Assembly: GCA_025655455.1 (NCBI GenBank)
Contig: JAHXIV010000007.1
Location: 62,001-126,000 of the forward strand
Reading direction: 5' to 3'
DNA from: a gamma proteobacterium symbiont of Taylorina sp.
GTDB lineage: Bacteria; Pseudomonadota; Gammaproteobacteria; GRL18
Length of the DNA stretch: 64,000 nt
The notes under the pieces are model-generated. The model made no database searches, was not told where the DNA came from, and was given only the letters and a program-made list of their open reading frames with translations. Positions 1 to 10,665 of this stretch are shown one piece after another. The translations under genes and the position numbers were made by a program. How positions within the stretch are numbered: the first letter of the stretch is position 1; each line of letters starts with the position of its first letter.

Positions 1-724
1 CGGCTTCATCCACACTGGTGGAATCTCTGCTGTCAAAGCCGGCCATTACATTAAGCATAATAGCGGCATCTTCTGCTGTACGAGTCATAGGTCCTGCCTG
101 ATCCAGACTGGAAGCAAAGGCAATCATGCCGTAACGTGATACCCGGCCATAGGTGGGTTTTAATCCGGTGATACCACAAAAGGATGCTGGTTGACGAATT
201 GAACCACCGGTGTCAGTCCCGGTTGCTGCCGGGGTTAATCGGGCAGCAACAGAAGCGGCTGAGCCACCGGAAGAACCGCCGGGTACAGTATCCAATGACC
301 AGGGGTTTTTAACCGGGCCATACCAGGAAGTTTCATTTGAAGATCCCATGGCAAATTCATCCATGTTGGTCTTACCCAGCATGACTGCACCTGAGTGATT
401 AAATTTTTCAATAGTTGTCGCATTATAAGGCGATATAAAGGGATCCAGCATTTTGGAGCCGCAAGAGGTTTTTATATCTTTGGTACAAAAAATGTCTTTT
501 TGAGCCAGGGGGATACCATTTATAATCGTTGCCTGACCTGCTGCACGTTGCTCATCTGCTTGTTTTGCCTGCTGTAATGCAAGATCCGGCACTATGGTAA
601 TAAAACTGTTTAATTGTTCATCTAATGAATTGATACGATTTAGATAATGCCGGGTTAATTCAACACTGGAAAAATCTCCGGCCTTTAATCCGGCTGTGAG
701 TTCGGCAATGGTTTTGTTATGCAT
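1..724 (-). CDS. gatA: Asp/Glu-tRNA amidotransferase subunit A, partial
   Basis: Amidase subunit of the GatCAB complex, which converts Glu-tRNA(Gln) or Asp-tRNA(Asn) to the amidated form using ammonia from glutamine. The first 241 residues are present and the rest lies beyond the left edge. The amidase-signature catalytic residues are visible: Lys76 in GIPLAQKD, the GGSSGG loop at 150-155 and the nucleophile Ser176 in [10 protein letters not shown]. It starts [10 protein letters not shown], 26 bp after the gatC stop codon, so the two are co-transcribed; gatB probably follows outside the window. The reading frame stays open to base 1 and nothing looks broken. Confidence 0.95.
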   Translation of the reverse strand, partial: MHNKTIAELTAGLKAGDFSSVELTRHYLNRINSLDEQLNSFITIVPDLALQQAKQADEQRAAGQATIINGIPLAQKDIFCTKDIKTSCGSKMLDPFISPYNATTIEKFNHSGAVMLGKTNMDEFAMGSSNETSWYGPVKNPWSLDTVPGGSSGGSAASVAARLTPAATGTDTGGSIRQPASFCGITGLKPTYGRVSRYGMIAFASSLDQAGPMTRTAEDAAIMLNVMAGFDSRDSTSVDEA

Positions 725-750
725 GTTTGTTATCCAATTTATTCAGCAAC

Positions 751-1041
751 TTATTCTACAACTCTGGGCACAAGGAACAAACCTGCTTCAACTTCTGGTG
801 AATGTGCCATTAGATTATCTCTATCATTCACTTCTGTAACTTCATCCAGGCGTAAACGCTGTACACTATCCAGAGGATGGGACATGGGCTTAACTTCATC
901 AGTATTGATTGAATCCAGCTGCTCAACCAAATCTAAAATATTTGATAAATTAGTCGCATATTCAGGGATATCCTGATCATTGATTCCCAGTCTTGCCAAA
1001 AAGGCAATTTTTTCAACATCACTTTTATCCAGTTTGGACAT
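751..1041 (-). CDS. gatC: Asp/Glu-tRNA amidotransferase subunit C
   Basis: Small GatC subunit (96 residues) that wraps around and stabilises GatA-GatB. The fold signature is visible: an N-terminal helix with DVEKIAFLARLGI, then the SNILDLVEQLDSINTDEVKPMSHPLD stretch (described here by its ends: SNILDL to HPLD) and the C-terminal FLVPRVVE that inserts at the GatA/GatB interface. The start MSKLDKSD is chosen because GGAGAATTACTG precedes the ATG and the length fits the family; a longer in-frame start 75 bp upstream would add an atypical extension. First gene of a gatC-gatA operon divergent from mreB. Confidence 0.93.
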   Translation of the reverse strand: MSKLDKSDVEKIAFLARLGINDQDIPEYATNLSNILDLVEQLDSINTDEVKPMSHPLDSVQRLRLDEVTEVNDRDNLMAHSPEVEAGLFLVPRVVE

Positions 1042-2377
<1,336 letters not shown>

Positions 2378-2422
2378 GAATATGTTTGATGTATACAGTA
2401 TAGTCAGCGCGGAGCTTTAGCC

Positions 2423-3292
2423 ATTAAACATTTATTTGATGAAGATTCGTCCTATCTGGCTCGATTGATTTTTGTGATGGTGTTTTCCATCATTCTGTTA
2501 ATCACTGATCATAGAACCAATATGTTCAACGATATTAGAGGTTTTTTTACGCTGGTTATTTATCCTCTACAGAGTATCGCCAGTATGCCTGATGAACTGG
2601 GTTTTTGGCTTGACAGCCAATTGAATTCTCATCAGTCTCTGGTGGATGAAAATAAAAAATATCGTGCTGAGAATCTCCTTCTAAAAGCACAATTGCAGAA
2701 ATTTACTTCACTTCAGGCGGAAAATATTCGTCTGCGCTCATTATTAAAGTCATCACGGAAGCTGCAGGATCAGATGCTGATTGCAGAAACCATTACTGTC
2801 GATCTGGATCCTTATAAACGCCAGATAGTGATTAATAAAGGCTTGTTAAGTGGTATTTATGCAGGGCAGCCAATTCTGGATGCCTATGGCATCATGGGAC
2901 AAATTATTCATCCGGGTATTCCTTCCAGTACAGCCATTTTAATTACTGATCCCTCCCATGCGATACCGGTGCAGAATAATAGAAACGGCCTGAGAACGAT
3001 ATTATACGGTACGGGATCTGCAAATTTTCTGGAAGTACAAAATCTGCCTAATAATGCTGATATTAAAGAGGGTGACTTGTTGATTACTTCAGGCTTGGGA
3101 GGACGCTTTCCGGAAGGCTATCCGGTGGCGGTTGTGACAGAGATCAAACGTGACCCGGGACAGCCGTTTGCTCAGATTACAGCTGAAGCATCGGCACATC
3201 TGGAACAAAGTCGGGAAGTCCTGCTGGTGATAGAAAGTGAAGGCGTTAGTAAAGACTCTTCAGCAGAACGGGAACAAAAAGATGAGCCATAA
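2423..3292 (+). CDS. mreC: Rod shape-determining protein MreC (ATT start)
   Basis: Bitopic periplasmic scaffold linking MreB to the elongation synthases. Transmembrane helix near residues 15-32, a coiled coil (about 60-105, LLKAQLQKFTSLQAENIRL region) and the MreC beta-barrel domain with VTSGLGGRFPEGYPVA-like ITSGLGGRFPEGYPVAV. No ATG, GTG or TTG gives the expected N terminus: the nearest is TTG 2465, inside the membrane helix and without a ribosome-binding site. Reading from ATT 2423 gives (I/M)KHLFDEDSSYLARL, which resembles MreC N termini such as the E. coli MKPIF form, and GGAG lies 8 nt upstream. I therefore place the start at ATT; a sequencing error is the alternative. Confidence 0.85.
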   Translation: MKHLFDEDSSYLARLIFVMVFSIILLITDHRTNMFNDIRGFFTLVIYPLQSIASMPDELGFWLDSQLNSHQSLVDENKKYRAENLLLKAQLQKFTSLQAENIRLRSLLKSSRKLQDQMLIAETITVDLDPYKRQIVINKGLLSGIYAGQPILDAYGIMGQIIHPGIPSSTAILITDPSHAIPVQNNRNGLRTILYGTGSANFLEVQNLPNNADIKEGDLLITSGLGGRFPEGYPVAVVTEIKRDPGQPFAQITAEASAHLEQSREVLLVIESEGVSKDSSAEREQKDEP

Positions 3293-3773
3293 ACAGGCCT
3301 ACCATGGCGGTATTGTTATATTGTTCAGCTTTGCCATTGCTTTTATTTTGATGATGTTTCCCCTTGCACAAGAGCTGGAAATTTATCGTCCAAAATTAGT
3401 CACTTTAGTACTCATTTACTGGTGTATAGCTGTTCCCCATCGTGTTGGTGTATTTACAGGCTGGATAGTGGGGTTTTTCCTGGATATTCATACTGACAGC
3501 ATACTGGGACTACATGCTTTGTCATTGGCTGTTGTGGCCTATCTGTCTTATAAACTGCATGCACGTATTCGACTTTATCCATTATTTCAGCAGTCATTTA
3601 TTATTCTGCTGCTGGTCGCTTTATCGCAGATACTTATTCTATGGATTAACGGAAGTATGGGGGAAGTACGGGGAGACTGGTTCTATTGGATTCCCTCATT
3701 AACCAGCACGCTGCTGTGGCCCTGGTTATTTTATTTACTGAGAAATATTCGACGCCTTTATGGTGTTAATTAA
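3282..3773 (+). CDS. mreD: Rod shape-determining protein MreD
   Basis: Integral membrane component (163 residues, five to six helices) of the Rod complex. It is hydrophobic throughout, with the FLDIHTDSILGLHALSLAV stretch typical of MreD. Start MSHKQAYHGG is inside the end of mreC (11-bp overlap, translational coupling) with GGAAC upstream; a longer start 45 bp upstream would give a polar extension not seen in the family. The next gene, mrdA, follows after 47 bp. Confidence 0.9.
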   Translation: MSHKQAYHGGIVILFSFAIAFILMMFPLAQELEIYRPKLVTLVLIYWCIAVPHRVGVFTGWIVGFFLDIHTDSILGLHALSLAVVAYLSYKLHARIRLYPLFQQSFIILLLVALSQILILWINGSMGEVRGDWFYWIPSLTSTLLWPWLFYLLRNIRRLYGVN

Positions 3774-3820
3774 CTTGGACAAGCTCCTATGGCATCGGTT
3801 AAAAAACATAATTATTAATA

Positions 3821-5731
3821 ATGAAAGAAAGATATCGTTTAAAAGATCATTTTATTGAGTTAAGGATTTTTCATAACCGCAGCATCATTGCGATTTTTTT
3901 CACACTGATTCTGTTTATATTATTAATTAGCCGTCTTTTTTTTCTGCAAATTAATAATCATGAACACTTTACGACTTTGTCACAAAACAACCGGGTTTCA
4001 GTACAGGCAATTCCACCCACCCGGGGACTTATTTATGATCGCAACGGGATTATTCTGGCTGAGAATTTACCCTCTTATACCTTGCAGATTATACCTGAAC
4101 AAACTACTGATATTGACAAGCTGCTGCGGGAGTTATCACAATTAATTAATATTCGTGATATTGATATACAAAAATTCAAAAAAGAAGTTCGACGTAAACG
4201 ACGTTTTGAAGGAATATCCCTGAGATTTCGTCTAACGGATAAGGAAGTTGCTATTATTTCTGTTAATTTACATAAACTACCGGGGGTAAAAATACAGGCA
4301 CAACTCAGTCGTTATTATCCTTTTGGAGAAGAAACTTCACATGTGGTGGGCTATGTCGGGCGTATTAATGAAAAGGAATTAAAATCTCTGTCACCCACAA
4401 ATTATAGCGGCACCAATCATACTGGCAAGTTGGGTATAGAAAAATCTTATGAAACACAATTACATGGCTCTGTGGGTTTTCAGAAAGTTGAAACCAATGT
4501 TAAGGGAAGAGTCTTAAGAGTACTGGAGCGGCAAAATCCGCTGCCTGGTAATGATATTACTTTGAATCTGGATATTAACTTGCAAAAAATAGCCACCCGG
4601 GCTTTTGCCAATAAGCGTGGTGCACTGGTTGCTATTGAACCTGCTACAGGTCATATTCTTGCCATGTTGAGTATGCCTAATTATAATGCCAATTTATTTG
4701 TTAATGGTATTGATGTAAAAACTTATAAGGCGCTGAATGGTTCATGGGAGCGTCCCCTGTATAATCGCACTGTTCTTGGCAGTTATCCTCCCGGTTCAAC
4801 GATTAAACCGTTTATGGCACTTGCCGGTCTGGAATTGAATATCATCAATCATCAGCACCAGATTTTTTGTCCAGGATATTATCGGCTGAAGGGTAAGTCA
4901 CACAAGTATCGTGACTGGAAAAAATGGGGGCATGGAAAAACAGATATTACAAAATCTATTGTCCAGTCATGTGATGTATTTTATTATGATTTGGCTGTAC
5001 AGTTAGGTATTGGAAAAATGCATGATTTTATGTCTTTATTTGGTTTTGGACAAAAATCCGGTATTGATATTTTGGGTGAAAGAAGAGGTTTAATGCCATC
5101 AAAAAAATGGAAAAGAGAGACTCGAAATCAGGCCTGGTATCCAGGAGAAACAGTGATTGCAGGTATTGGCCAGGGTTATGTACTGGTCACACCTTTACAA
5201 CTGGCTTTAGCGACAGCCACACTGGCCAATGGGGGCACTTATTTTCAGCCGCAATTAGTACGTTCTATTAAACAAAAGTCAGATACTGAAGAACTATTGG
5301 TAACTCCCAAAGTACAGCGAAAAATTTCCATCTCTCAACAAGCTAACTGGGATCATGTTTATAAAAGTATGACTGATGTTATTCATAGTCCAAGAGGTAC
5401 AGCAAGACGCTTAAATAAACCAGGATTAAGGTATAAAATTGCTGGTAAAACAGGCACAGCACAGGTATTTTCTGTGGCTCAGGATGCTAAGTATAATGAA
5501 GATGAGTTGGAAGAACATTTAAAAGATCATGCTTTATTTATGGCCTTTGCACCAGTTGATAATCCTAAAATTGCCATTGCTATTGTGGTTGAAAATGGTG
5601 GCCATGGCGGTTCTGTGGCAGCACCGATTGCAGGTCAGGTGATAGAATATTATTTAAGTCAGTTCAGTGATGAGGCGCTTAAGATAAAAAATACGGAAAT
5701 CGTTCATCAGGGTAAACAAAAACATGGCTAG
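3821..5731 (+). CDS. mrdA: Penicillin-binding protein 2 (peptidoglycan DD-transpeptidase)
   Basis: Class B PBP of the elongasome (636 residues) that cross-links lateral-wall peptidoglycan together with RodA. One N-terminal transmembrane helix (about 22-42), the pedestal/dimerisation domain with RG(L)IYDRNG at 69-76, then the transpeptidase domain. Active-site motifs are complete: SxxK as Ser326-Thr-Ile-Lys329, SxD as Ser383-Cys-Asp385, and KTG at 543-545. There is no clear Shine-Dalgarno sequence before the ATG. The stop codon overlaps the rodA start by 8 bp, so PBP2 and RodA are translationally coupled. Confidence 0.96.
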   Translation: MKERYRLKDHFIELRIFHNRSIIAIFFTLILFILLISRLFFLQINNHEHFTTLSQNNRVSVQAIPPTRGLIYDRNGIILAENLPSYTLQIIPEQTTDIDKLLRELSQLINIRDIDIQKFKKEVRRKRRFEGISLRFRLTDKEVAIISVNLHKLPGVKIQAQLSRYYPFGEETSHVVGYVGRINEKELKSLSPTNYSGTNHTGKLGIEKSYETQLHGSVGFQKVETNVKGRVLRVLERQNPLPGNDITLNLDINLQKIATRAFANKRGALVAIEPATGHILAMLSMPNYNANLFVNGIDVKTYKALNGSWERPLYNRTVLGSYPPGSTIKPFMALAGLELNIINHQHQIFCPGYYRLKGKSHKYRDWKKWGHGKTDITKSIVQSCDVFYYDLAVQLGIGKMHDFMSLFGFGQKSGIDILGERRGLMPSKKWKRETRNQAWYPGETVIAGIGQGYVLVTPLQLALATATLANGGTYFQPQLVRSIKQKSDTEELLVTPKVQRKISISQQANWDHVYKSMTDVIHSPRGTARRLNKPGLRYKIAGKTGTAQVFSVAQDAKYNEDELEEHLKDHALFMAFAPVDNPKIAIAIVVENGGHGGSVAAPIAGQVIEYYLSQFSDEALKIKNTEIVHQGKQKHG

Positions 5732-6830
5732 TCAAACTTCTCAGCAAGGTTTATTTTTCCGTCTGCACATTGATTTTAGTTTGCTGATGGGATTGATTAT
5801 TCTGGTTATCATTGGACAAATAATTCTTTATAGTGCCAGTGGAGAAAATATGGCGCTGATGCAGCGTCAGGGTATTCGCCTGGGTATTGCCTTTATCGTG
5901 ATGTTTACTTTGGCTCAAATTTCACCGGACAGCCTATGCCGTTGGTCACCTGTTATTTTTATTATCGGTATTGTAATGCTCATTGCAGTTTTATTAGTCG
6001 GCACCAAAGTACTGGGTGCTCAACGCTGGCTTAATCTGGGATTGTTTCGCTTTCAACCTTCTGAAATGATGAAACTGGCAGTACCCATGATGCTTGCCTG
6101 GTTTCTGGCTGGTAATAATATTCCACCGACAAAAAAATATTTATTTCTGGCTATTGTGCTGTTATTGATTCCAGTGCTGCTGATTGCAAAACAACCTGAT
6201 TTGGGTACCTCTCTTTTGGTTAGCAGTGCCGGCCTGTTTGTTATTTTTATGTCGGGTATTTCATGGAAAATTATTTTTAGTTTTATCATTGCAGGTATTA
6301 CCTTTACCATACCGATGTGGTTCTTTCTAATGCGTGATTACCAGCGTCAGCGAGTACTTACTATGCTTGATCCTGAGTCTGATCCATTGGGCAGCGGCTA
6401 TCATATTATTCAATCAAAAATTGCTATTGGTTCAGGAGGGGGGTTTGGCAAAGGCTGGCTCAATGGTACCCAGTCACATCTGGAATTTTTGCCTGAACGT
6501 CATACAGATTTTATTTTTTCAGTCTTTGCAGAAGAGTTTGGTTTTAGCGGTATTTTAATTTTGCTGATGATTTACTTATGGATTATTTTACGTGGTATTT
6601 ATATTACGACTCAGGCACATGGTACTTTTTCCCGCTTACTGGGTTCCAGTATTATCCTGACATTTTTAACTTATATTTTTGTCAATATTGGCATGGTCAG
6701 CGGAATATTGCCTGTTGTAGGTGTGCCGCTTCCTCTGGTCAGTTATGGTGGTACATCTATTGTAACGATTATGGCTGGTTTTGGCATATTAATGTCGATT
6801 CATACACATAGAAAACTTTTAGCACACTAA
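5724..6830 (+). CDS. mrdB: Rod shape-determining protein RodA (SEDS glycosyltransferase)
   Basis: SEDS-family peptidoglycan polymerase (368 residues, about ten transmembrane helices) that works with PBP2. Family landmarks: GAQRWLNLG after the third helix, FQPSE, the HTDFIFSVFAEEFG motif containing the catalytic-region Asp, and the C-terminal PLPLVSYGGTS. It overlaps mrdA by 8 bp. Gene order mreBCD-mrdA-mrdB-mltB places the whole elongasome in one probable transcription unit. Confidence 0.95.
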   Translation: MASQTSQQGLFFRLHIDFSLLMGLIILVIIGQIILYSASGENMALMQRQGIRLGIAFIVMFTLAQISPDSLCRWSPVIFIIGIVMLIAVLLVGTKVLGAQRWLNLGLFRFQPSEMMKLAVPMMLAWFLAGNNIPPTKKYLFLAIVLLLIPVLLIAKQPDLGTSLLVSSAGLFVIFMSGISWKIIFSFIIAGITFTIPMWFFLMRDYQRQRVLTMLDPESDPLGSGYHIIQSKIAIGSGGGFGKGWLNGTQSHLEFLPERHTDFIFSVFAEEFGFSGILILLMIYLWIILRGIYITTQAHGTFSRLLGSSIILTFLTYIFVNIGMVSGILPVVGVPLPLVSYGGTSIVTIMAGFGILMSIHTHRKLLAH

Positions 6831-6874
6831 GCCAGCATTTATAAAATAATGGTATTTAAAATAGAGGAATCTCA

Positions 6875-7903
6875 ATGAGTTTTAAACAGATAAAATACAC
6901 GATAGGGATAGTCATATTGTCATTATCACTATTTTCTTTTATAAGTAGTTTTGCAGCGAGTTCCAATGCAGGTCTCAATAATATTCCTGATGTGCAAAAA
7001 TTTATTAAAGAAATGGTCAATGAGCATGGCTTTAATCAAAAAGAACTGGAGAGCTTATTTCAGCAGGTAAAAATCAAGCAAAAAATTATAGATGCAATGA
7101 ACCGTCCGGCAGAAAAAAGTAAGCCATGGTATGAGTACCGTAAAATATTTTTAACGGAAAAACGTATTAAGCAGGGTGCAAAGTTCTGGCAGGAGAATAT
7201 TGATATTTTAAACTATGCAGAGAAAACTTATGGTGTCCCTGCAGAAATTATAGTAGCAATTATCGGTGTTGAAACCTTCTATGGTCGTATGCAGGGAACC
7301 TATCGTGTTATGGATGCATTATCTACGCTGGCATTTAAATACCCTAAGCGTAGCAAATTTTTCCGGGGTGAATTAAAACATTTTCTTATTATGAGTCAGG
7401 ATCAAAAATTTGATCCCTTATCAAAAAAAGGTTCTTATGCCGGTGCGATGGGTATGGGACAATTTATTCCCAGTAGTTTTCAGAGCTATGCCATTGACTT
7501 TGATGGCGATGGAGAAAAAAACATCTGGAATAATAATGTAGATGCCATCGGTAGTGTTGCAAATTACTTTAAACGGCATGGCTGGAAAAAAGGTCAACCG
7601 GTGGCGGATAAAGTTAAACTGGACAAAGTAGCAACAACCTTAACAAAAAAAGATAGCTGCCGGCGTAGTTGTAAACCCAAAAAGACGATTGCTGCTTTCA
7701 AACAACAGGGTATAGAAGGTAAAATTCGTCCAGGTGACGAAACAGCTGCTATTTTTCTGAGACTAAAGCAAAAAAACAACATTGAGTACTGGTTAGGCTA
7801 TAAAAATTTTTATGTCATATCGCGTTATAACCATAGCACGCTGTATTCTATGGCAGTTTATCAACTTAGTCAGGAAATCAAAAAAACTTATTTTAAGAAA
7901 TAA
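6875..7903 (+). CDS. mltB: Membrane-associated lytic murein transglycosylase B
   Basis: Cleaves the MurNAc-GlcNAc bond with formation of 1,6-anhydro-MurNAc. N-terminal signal peptide (hydrophobic 9-27, cleavage near FAAS); no lipobox cysteine, so it is probably soluble periplasmic (SltB-type) rather than a lipoprotein. The catalytic Glu is Glu133 in IIGVETFYGR, followed by the MGMGQFIPSSF substrate-binding segment and a Ca-binding-like DFDGDGEKN loop. 342 residues, usual length. Good site AGAGGAATCTC before the ATG. Its last 16 bp overlap the convergent tonB gene. Confidence 0.92.
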   Translation: MSFKQIKYTIGIVILSLSLFSFISSFAASSNAGLNNIPDVQKFIKEMVNEHGFNQKELESLFQQVKIKQKIIDAMNRPAEKSKPWYEYRKIFLTEKRIKQGAKFWQENIDILNYAEKTYGVPAEIIVAIIGVETFYGRMQGTYRVMDALSTLAFKYPKRSKFFRGELKHFLIMSQDQKFDPLSKKGSYAGAMGMGQFIPSSFQSYAIDFDGDGEKNIWNNNVDAIGSVANYFKRHGWKKGQPVADKVKLDKVATTLTKKDSCRRSCKPKKTIAAFKQQGIEGKIRPGDETAAIFLRLKQKNNIEYWLGYKNFYVISRYNHSTLYSMAVYQLSQEIKKTYFKK

Positions 7904-8682
7904 TCCATATGAAATTTAACTTCCATTGGCAATGGAATGTTTTTAGGGGGAGCAGGCATGGGCAGAGCCTGGTTGACTGCTTTCTGAGAAGCTTTTTTCA
8001 AAATGCTTCTTTTGCCATTGATGGAGAGGTTTTTAATCTGACCATCTTTTAAGAGTGAGAATGAAACCAGAACCTTTCCCTGAATTTTTCGTTTGCGTGC
8101 CGATCTGGGATAATATTTATGCACTTCAATATGGCGCATTAATAATGCCTGATAGGAGATACGGGTTTTCTTTATAAGCAGTGGGTCAGCAGTGGAGACA
8201 ACTGGAGATGGTTTCACAATCTTCTGAGTAGTAGGATTGATATTTTGTGAGACTGTTTTTTGTTTCCTGACTGGTTTTATTGCTTTAACAGGAGGTTTAG
8301 GTTTATTTTTCTTTACCTTGGGTACGGGCTTTTTTTTCTTTTTTGGTTTTGGCTTTGGGTTAGTTTTTGGTTTAATTTCTTTTGTAACCCTTGGCTGCGG
8401 TTTTTTCTGCACAGGTTCAGGTGGAATAATTTTTTCTACTTTTTGTGGTTCAGGTCTGGGTTCTTCAACCTTAGGTTGAATCATTGCCACAGGTGGTGGT
8501 GCCAGTGTTGAAAAACTGACATGTGTCACGGTTTCCTGAATCAGTATTGCAGGTGCTGCATTTAATTTGTTTTGACGTAGTACAAATAAAATACTGCAGA
8601 CAGAAATTGATAACAGGCTGGCAATCGTCCAGATAAAATAATCACGATCCAGTAATGAGTGAAAAACTGAAGGGCGGGTCAT
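7888..8682 (-). CDS. tonB: TonB-family energy-transduction protein
   Basis: Transmits inner-membrane proton-motive force to outer-membrane transporters. 264 residues: one N-terminal helix (about 15-34, WTIASLLSISVCSILFVL), a long Pro/Lys-rich spacer (about 68-145) that would span the periplasm, and a C-terminal TonB domain containing YYPRSARKRKIQGKVLVSF. Last gene of exbB-exbD-tonB, 7 bp after exbD. The divergent HMDYFLK C terminus and the absence of a nearby receptor leave open whether it serves iron uptake or another substrate. Confidence 0.9.
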   Translation of the reverse strand: MTRPSVFHSLLDRDYFIWTIASLLSISVCSILFVLRQNKLNAAPAILIQETVTHVSFSTLAPPPVAMIQPKVEEPRPEPQKVEKIIPPEPVQKKPQPRVTKEIKPKTNPKPKPKKKKKPVPKVKKNKPKPPVKAIKPVRKQKTVSQNINPTTQKIVKPSPVVSTADPLLIKKTRISYQALLMRHIEVHKYYPRSARKRKIQGKVLVSFSLLKDGQIKNLSINGKRSILKKASQKAVNQALPMPAPPKNIPLPMEVKFHMDYFLK

Positions 8683-8689
8683 TATCAGG

Positions 8690-9130
8690 CTATTTTTTTT
8701 GTGGTGTATTGGATTGATTTAGTGGCATGTTTACCTGTATTGTAACAATGTCAACTCCGCTGGCACCGGCTTTTCGTGCCGCATCAAAGGCACCAATGGC
8801 AATGCCTAAATCCACCTGCTTATCACCTCGAATACGAACAACTTTTTCTTTCTGAGCGGCTAGTTTCTCCTGTAATACACCCTCTAATTGATTCAGTGAT
8901 ATTATTTGACTGTCAATAAGGTATTCACCCGTTTCATTAATAATGACTTCTACCTGCTGTGGTTCATCCAGAGCATCACCACTTTCTGCTTCCGGTAAGT
9001 CAATATTGATGACTTCATCACGGACAAAGTGTGATGTCAGCATAAAGAACACCAGTAATAAAAAAACGATATCAATTAAAGGTGTCAGGTTGGGGATATG
9101 GCTGGTGCGTCGTCTGCCTTCAAACTGCAT
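8690..9130 (-). CDS. exbD: Biopolymer transport protein ExbD
   Basis: Part of the ExbB-ExbD proton channel that drives TonB. 146 residues from the chosen start MQFEGRRR: one transmembrane helix with the proton-carrying Asp in LTPLIDIVFLLLVFF, then a periplasmic domain. Start chosen because the basic MQFEGRRRTSHIPNLTP segment is the usual ExbD N terminus; longer in-frame starts (9142, 9160, 9205) would lie inside exbB. The start overlaps the exbB end by 11 bp. Confidence 0.9.
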   Translation of the reverse strand: MQFEGRRRTSHIPNLTPLIDIVFLLLVFFMLTSHFVRDEVINIDLPEAESGDALDEPQQVEVIINETGEYLIDSQIISLNQLEGVLQEKLAAQKEKVVRIRGDKQVDLGIAIGAFDAARKAGASGVDIVTIQVNMPLNQSNTPQKK

Positions 9131-9785
9131 GAACAACACCATCACGGTGGTGGACTGCATCACTGGATTCCTTATCCGAACATTCAATATGAGGCAGATG
9201 TTCAAGAATCAAAGAAGCAAAATTGCGCATACTATGAGCTCTCTTATCTGCAGCTGATTCCAGCAGATGTAATAAGAGCAATACTGGAATTGCGACTGCA
9301 AGACCCACTCCTGTGGTTAACATAGCTTCCCATATACCACCGGCTAATGCCTGTGCATCTACCTGACCACCAGCCTGCTCAATAACCATAAAAGCCTTGA
9401 TCATACCTATAATTGTACCTAAAAGTCCTAATAATGGTGCAGTATTGCCTAAAAAAGAGAGTGTGCGAAAGCCCTTTTCCATGCTGACCAGTTCCAGACT
9501 CCCCAGACGCATAGCGACCCGGTTTAAATCATGAATGCCTTCATTCCAGGCAGATAATATACCCTGTAAAACTCTGGCTTCAGGTCCATTAATATCCTTA
9601 ATCACCTGCTCAGGCTGACCCAGCTGAAAAGAATCAAGCAAAAGGTTTTCAAAATTCTTCCCTGGTTTACCCATAAAAGTAAAACGTATCATTCGTTCAA
9701 ACAAAATAGTTAGGGCAATAAAGGCATAAGCGGCTAATATCCAGACGATAATTCCGCCCTTATCAAAAATATCAGTGACAATCAT
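9120..9785 (-). CDS. exbB: MotA/TolQ/ExbB proton channel protein
   Basis: 221-residue inner-membrane protein with three transmembrane helices: about 10-30, then two in the conserved proton-channel domain (FLGNTAPLLGLLGTIIGMIKAF and MLTTGVGLAVAIPVLLL regions). It assembles as a pentamer around ExbD. The three-helix topology and partnership with exbD and tonB favour ExbB over TolQ. First gene of the operon. The upstream 250 bp is AT-rich; an ATAATGAT half-site resembling half a Fur box is on the minus strand at 9887-9894. Confidence 0.9.
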   Translation of the reverse strand: MIVTDIFDKGGIIVWILAAYAFIALTILFERMIRFTFMGKPGKNFENLLLDSFQLGQPEQVIKDINGPEARVLQGILSAWNEGIHDLNRVAMRLGSLELVSMEKGFRTLSFLGNTAPLLGLLGTIIGMIKAFMVIEQAGGQVDAQALAGGIWEAMLTTGVGLAVAIPVLLLLHLLESAADKRAHSMRNFASLILEHLPHIECSDKESSDAVHHRDGVVHAV

Positions 9786-10038
9786 AATTTAATTTGTATT
9801 TTTTGTAAGTTAAAAAGAATGCAGTATTTTATAGGATAATTAATATAATTACCTTGATTTTGAACATATTAAAGAATTTATAATAAATCATTATGGGAAT
9901 GTTTTTTCAAATTTTATGAACTTGTGTTGTTTTGTGATATTCCCTATAAAAGCGCTAACTCTCTTTACCGGTGAAATAATGCAGCAATGCCTTGCTTGTC
10001 ATGAGATGTTTAAAGTTGATTAATGAATCATTGTTAGA
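9786..10038. other. AT-rich intergenic region upstream of exbB
   Basis: About 250 bp between exbB (reading leftward) and the end of the LysE-family gene. It should hold the exbB promoter. The only regulatory-looking word is ATAATGAT (minus strand, 9887-9894), half of a Fur consensus; the other half does not match. No gene, hairpin terminator or repeat is seen. Confidence 0.35.
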
Positions 10039-10665
10039 CTAATTTTTATATTCCAACGAAGCCATTTTAATTCCTGTTGCAATCAGAGTAACACCGGCCG
10101 TTTTGTTGATTAAGTTAATTACCCATGACTTCATTTTTTGTTTAGCTAAACGAGCGCCCATGTGGCTGAAAAGACTATAAACCAGAATGTCGGCGAGAAG
10201 GCATGAAAACCCCATAAGAAACATTTGAAACAAAATGGGTTCATCAGGATCAACAAACTGAGGAAGTAGAGCGGAGAAGTACATCAACGCTTTGGGATTC
10301 GCAAGTTGAACAACCAATCCCTGAGAGAACAACTTTGTATGGCTACTTTTGACTATTTTTTTATTGATTTTGATTGCACCTGATTTACTAAATAAAGCAG
10401 TGACACCAAGATAAAGAAGGTAGACAACACCAAACCATTTGATTAAGGAAAACAACAGGTTTGAGGTAAGAATCAGTGAAGCGATGCCTGTTGCAGAAAG
10501 AGCGAAAAAAATCACATCAGCACTTGCAACACCGAGAACGCCTAGAAATGATTTATTAGGACTGTAGCTTGCCCCTTGTGCTGCCACAGTAATGGCAGCA
10601 GGGCCGGGAACCAGGATTAGCATCACTGTGGAGACAAGAAAAATTAAATAAAGTTCAATATCCAT
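10039..10665 (-). CDS. LysE/RhtB family amino-acid exporter
   Basis: 208-residue membrane protein with about six helices. N-terminal VSTVMLILVPGPAAITVAAQG carries the PGP motif of the RhtB/LysE family, followed by SPNKSFLGVLGVASAD and the NPKALMYFSALLPQFVD signature. These proteins export amino acids or derivatives such as homoserine or lysine; the substrate cannot be told from sequence. It stands alone on the minus strand. A second family member lies at 13401-14015 and the two are only distantly alike. Confidence 0.87.
   Translation of the reverse strand: MDIELYLIFLVSTVMLILVPGPAAITVAAQGASYSPNKSFLGVLGVASADVIFFALSATGIASLILTSNLLFSLIKWFGVVYLLYLGVTALFSKSGAIKINKKIVKSSHTKLFSQGLVVQLANPKALMYFSALLPQFVDPDEPILFQMFLMGFSCLLADILVYSLFSHMGARLAKQKMKSWVINLINKTAGVTLIATGIKMASLEYKN

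Noticed and set aside
8237-8511. Plus-strand reading frames rich in Phe/Gly/Trp opposite tonB
   Set aside because: They are the complement of the Lys/Pro-rich TonB spacer; no start site or homology.
9876-9894. Fur box upstream of exbB
   Set aside because: Only the ATAATGAT half matches; the other half is poor (about 10 of 19). Kept only as a remark.
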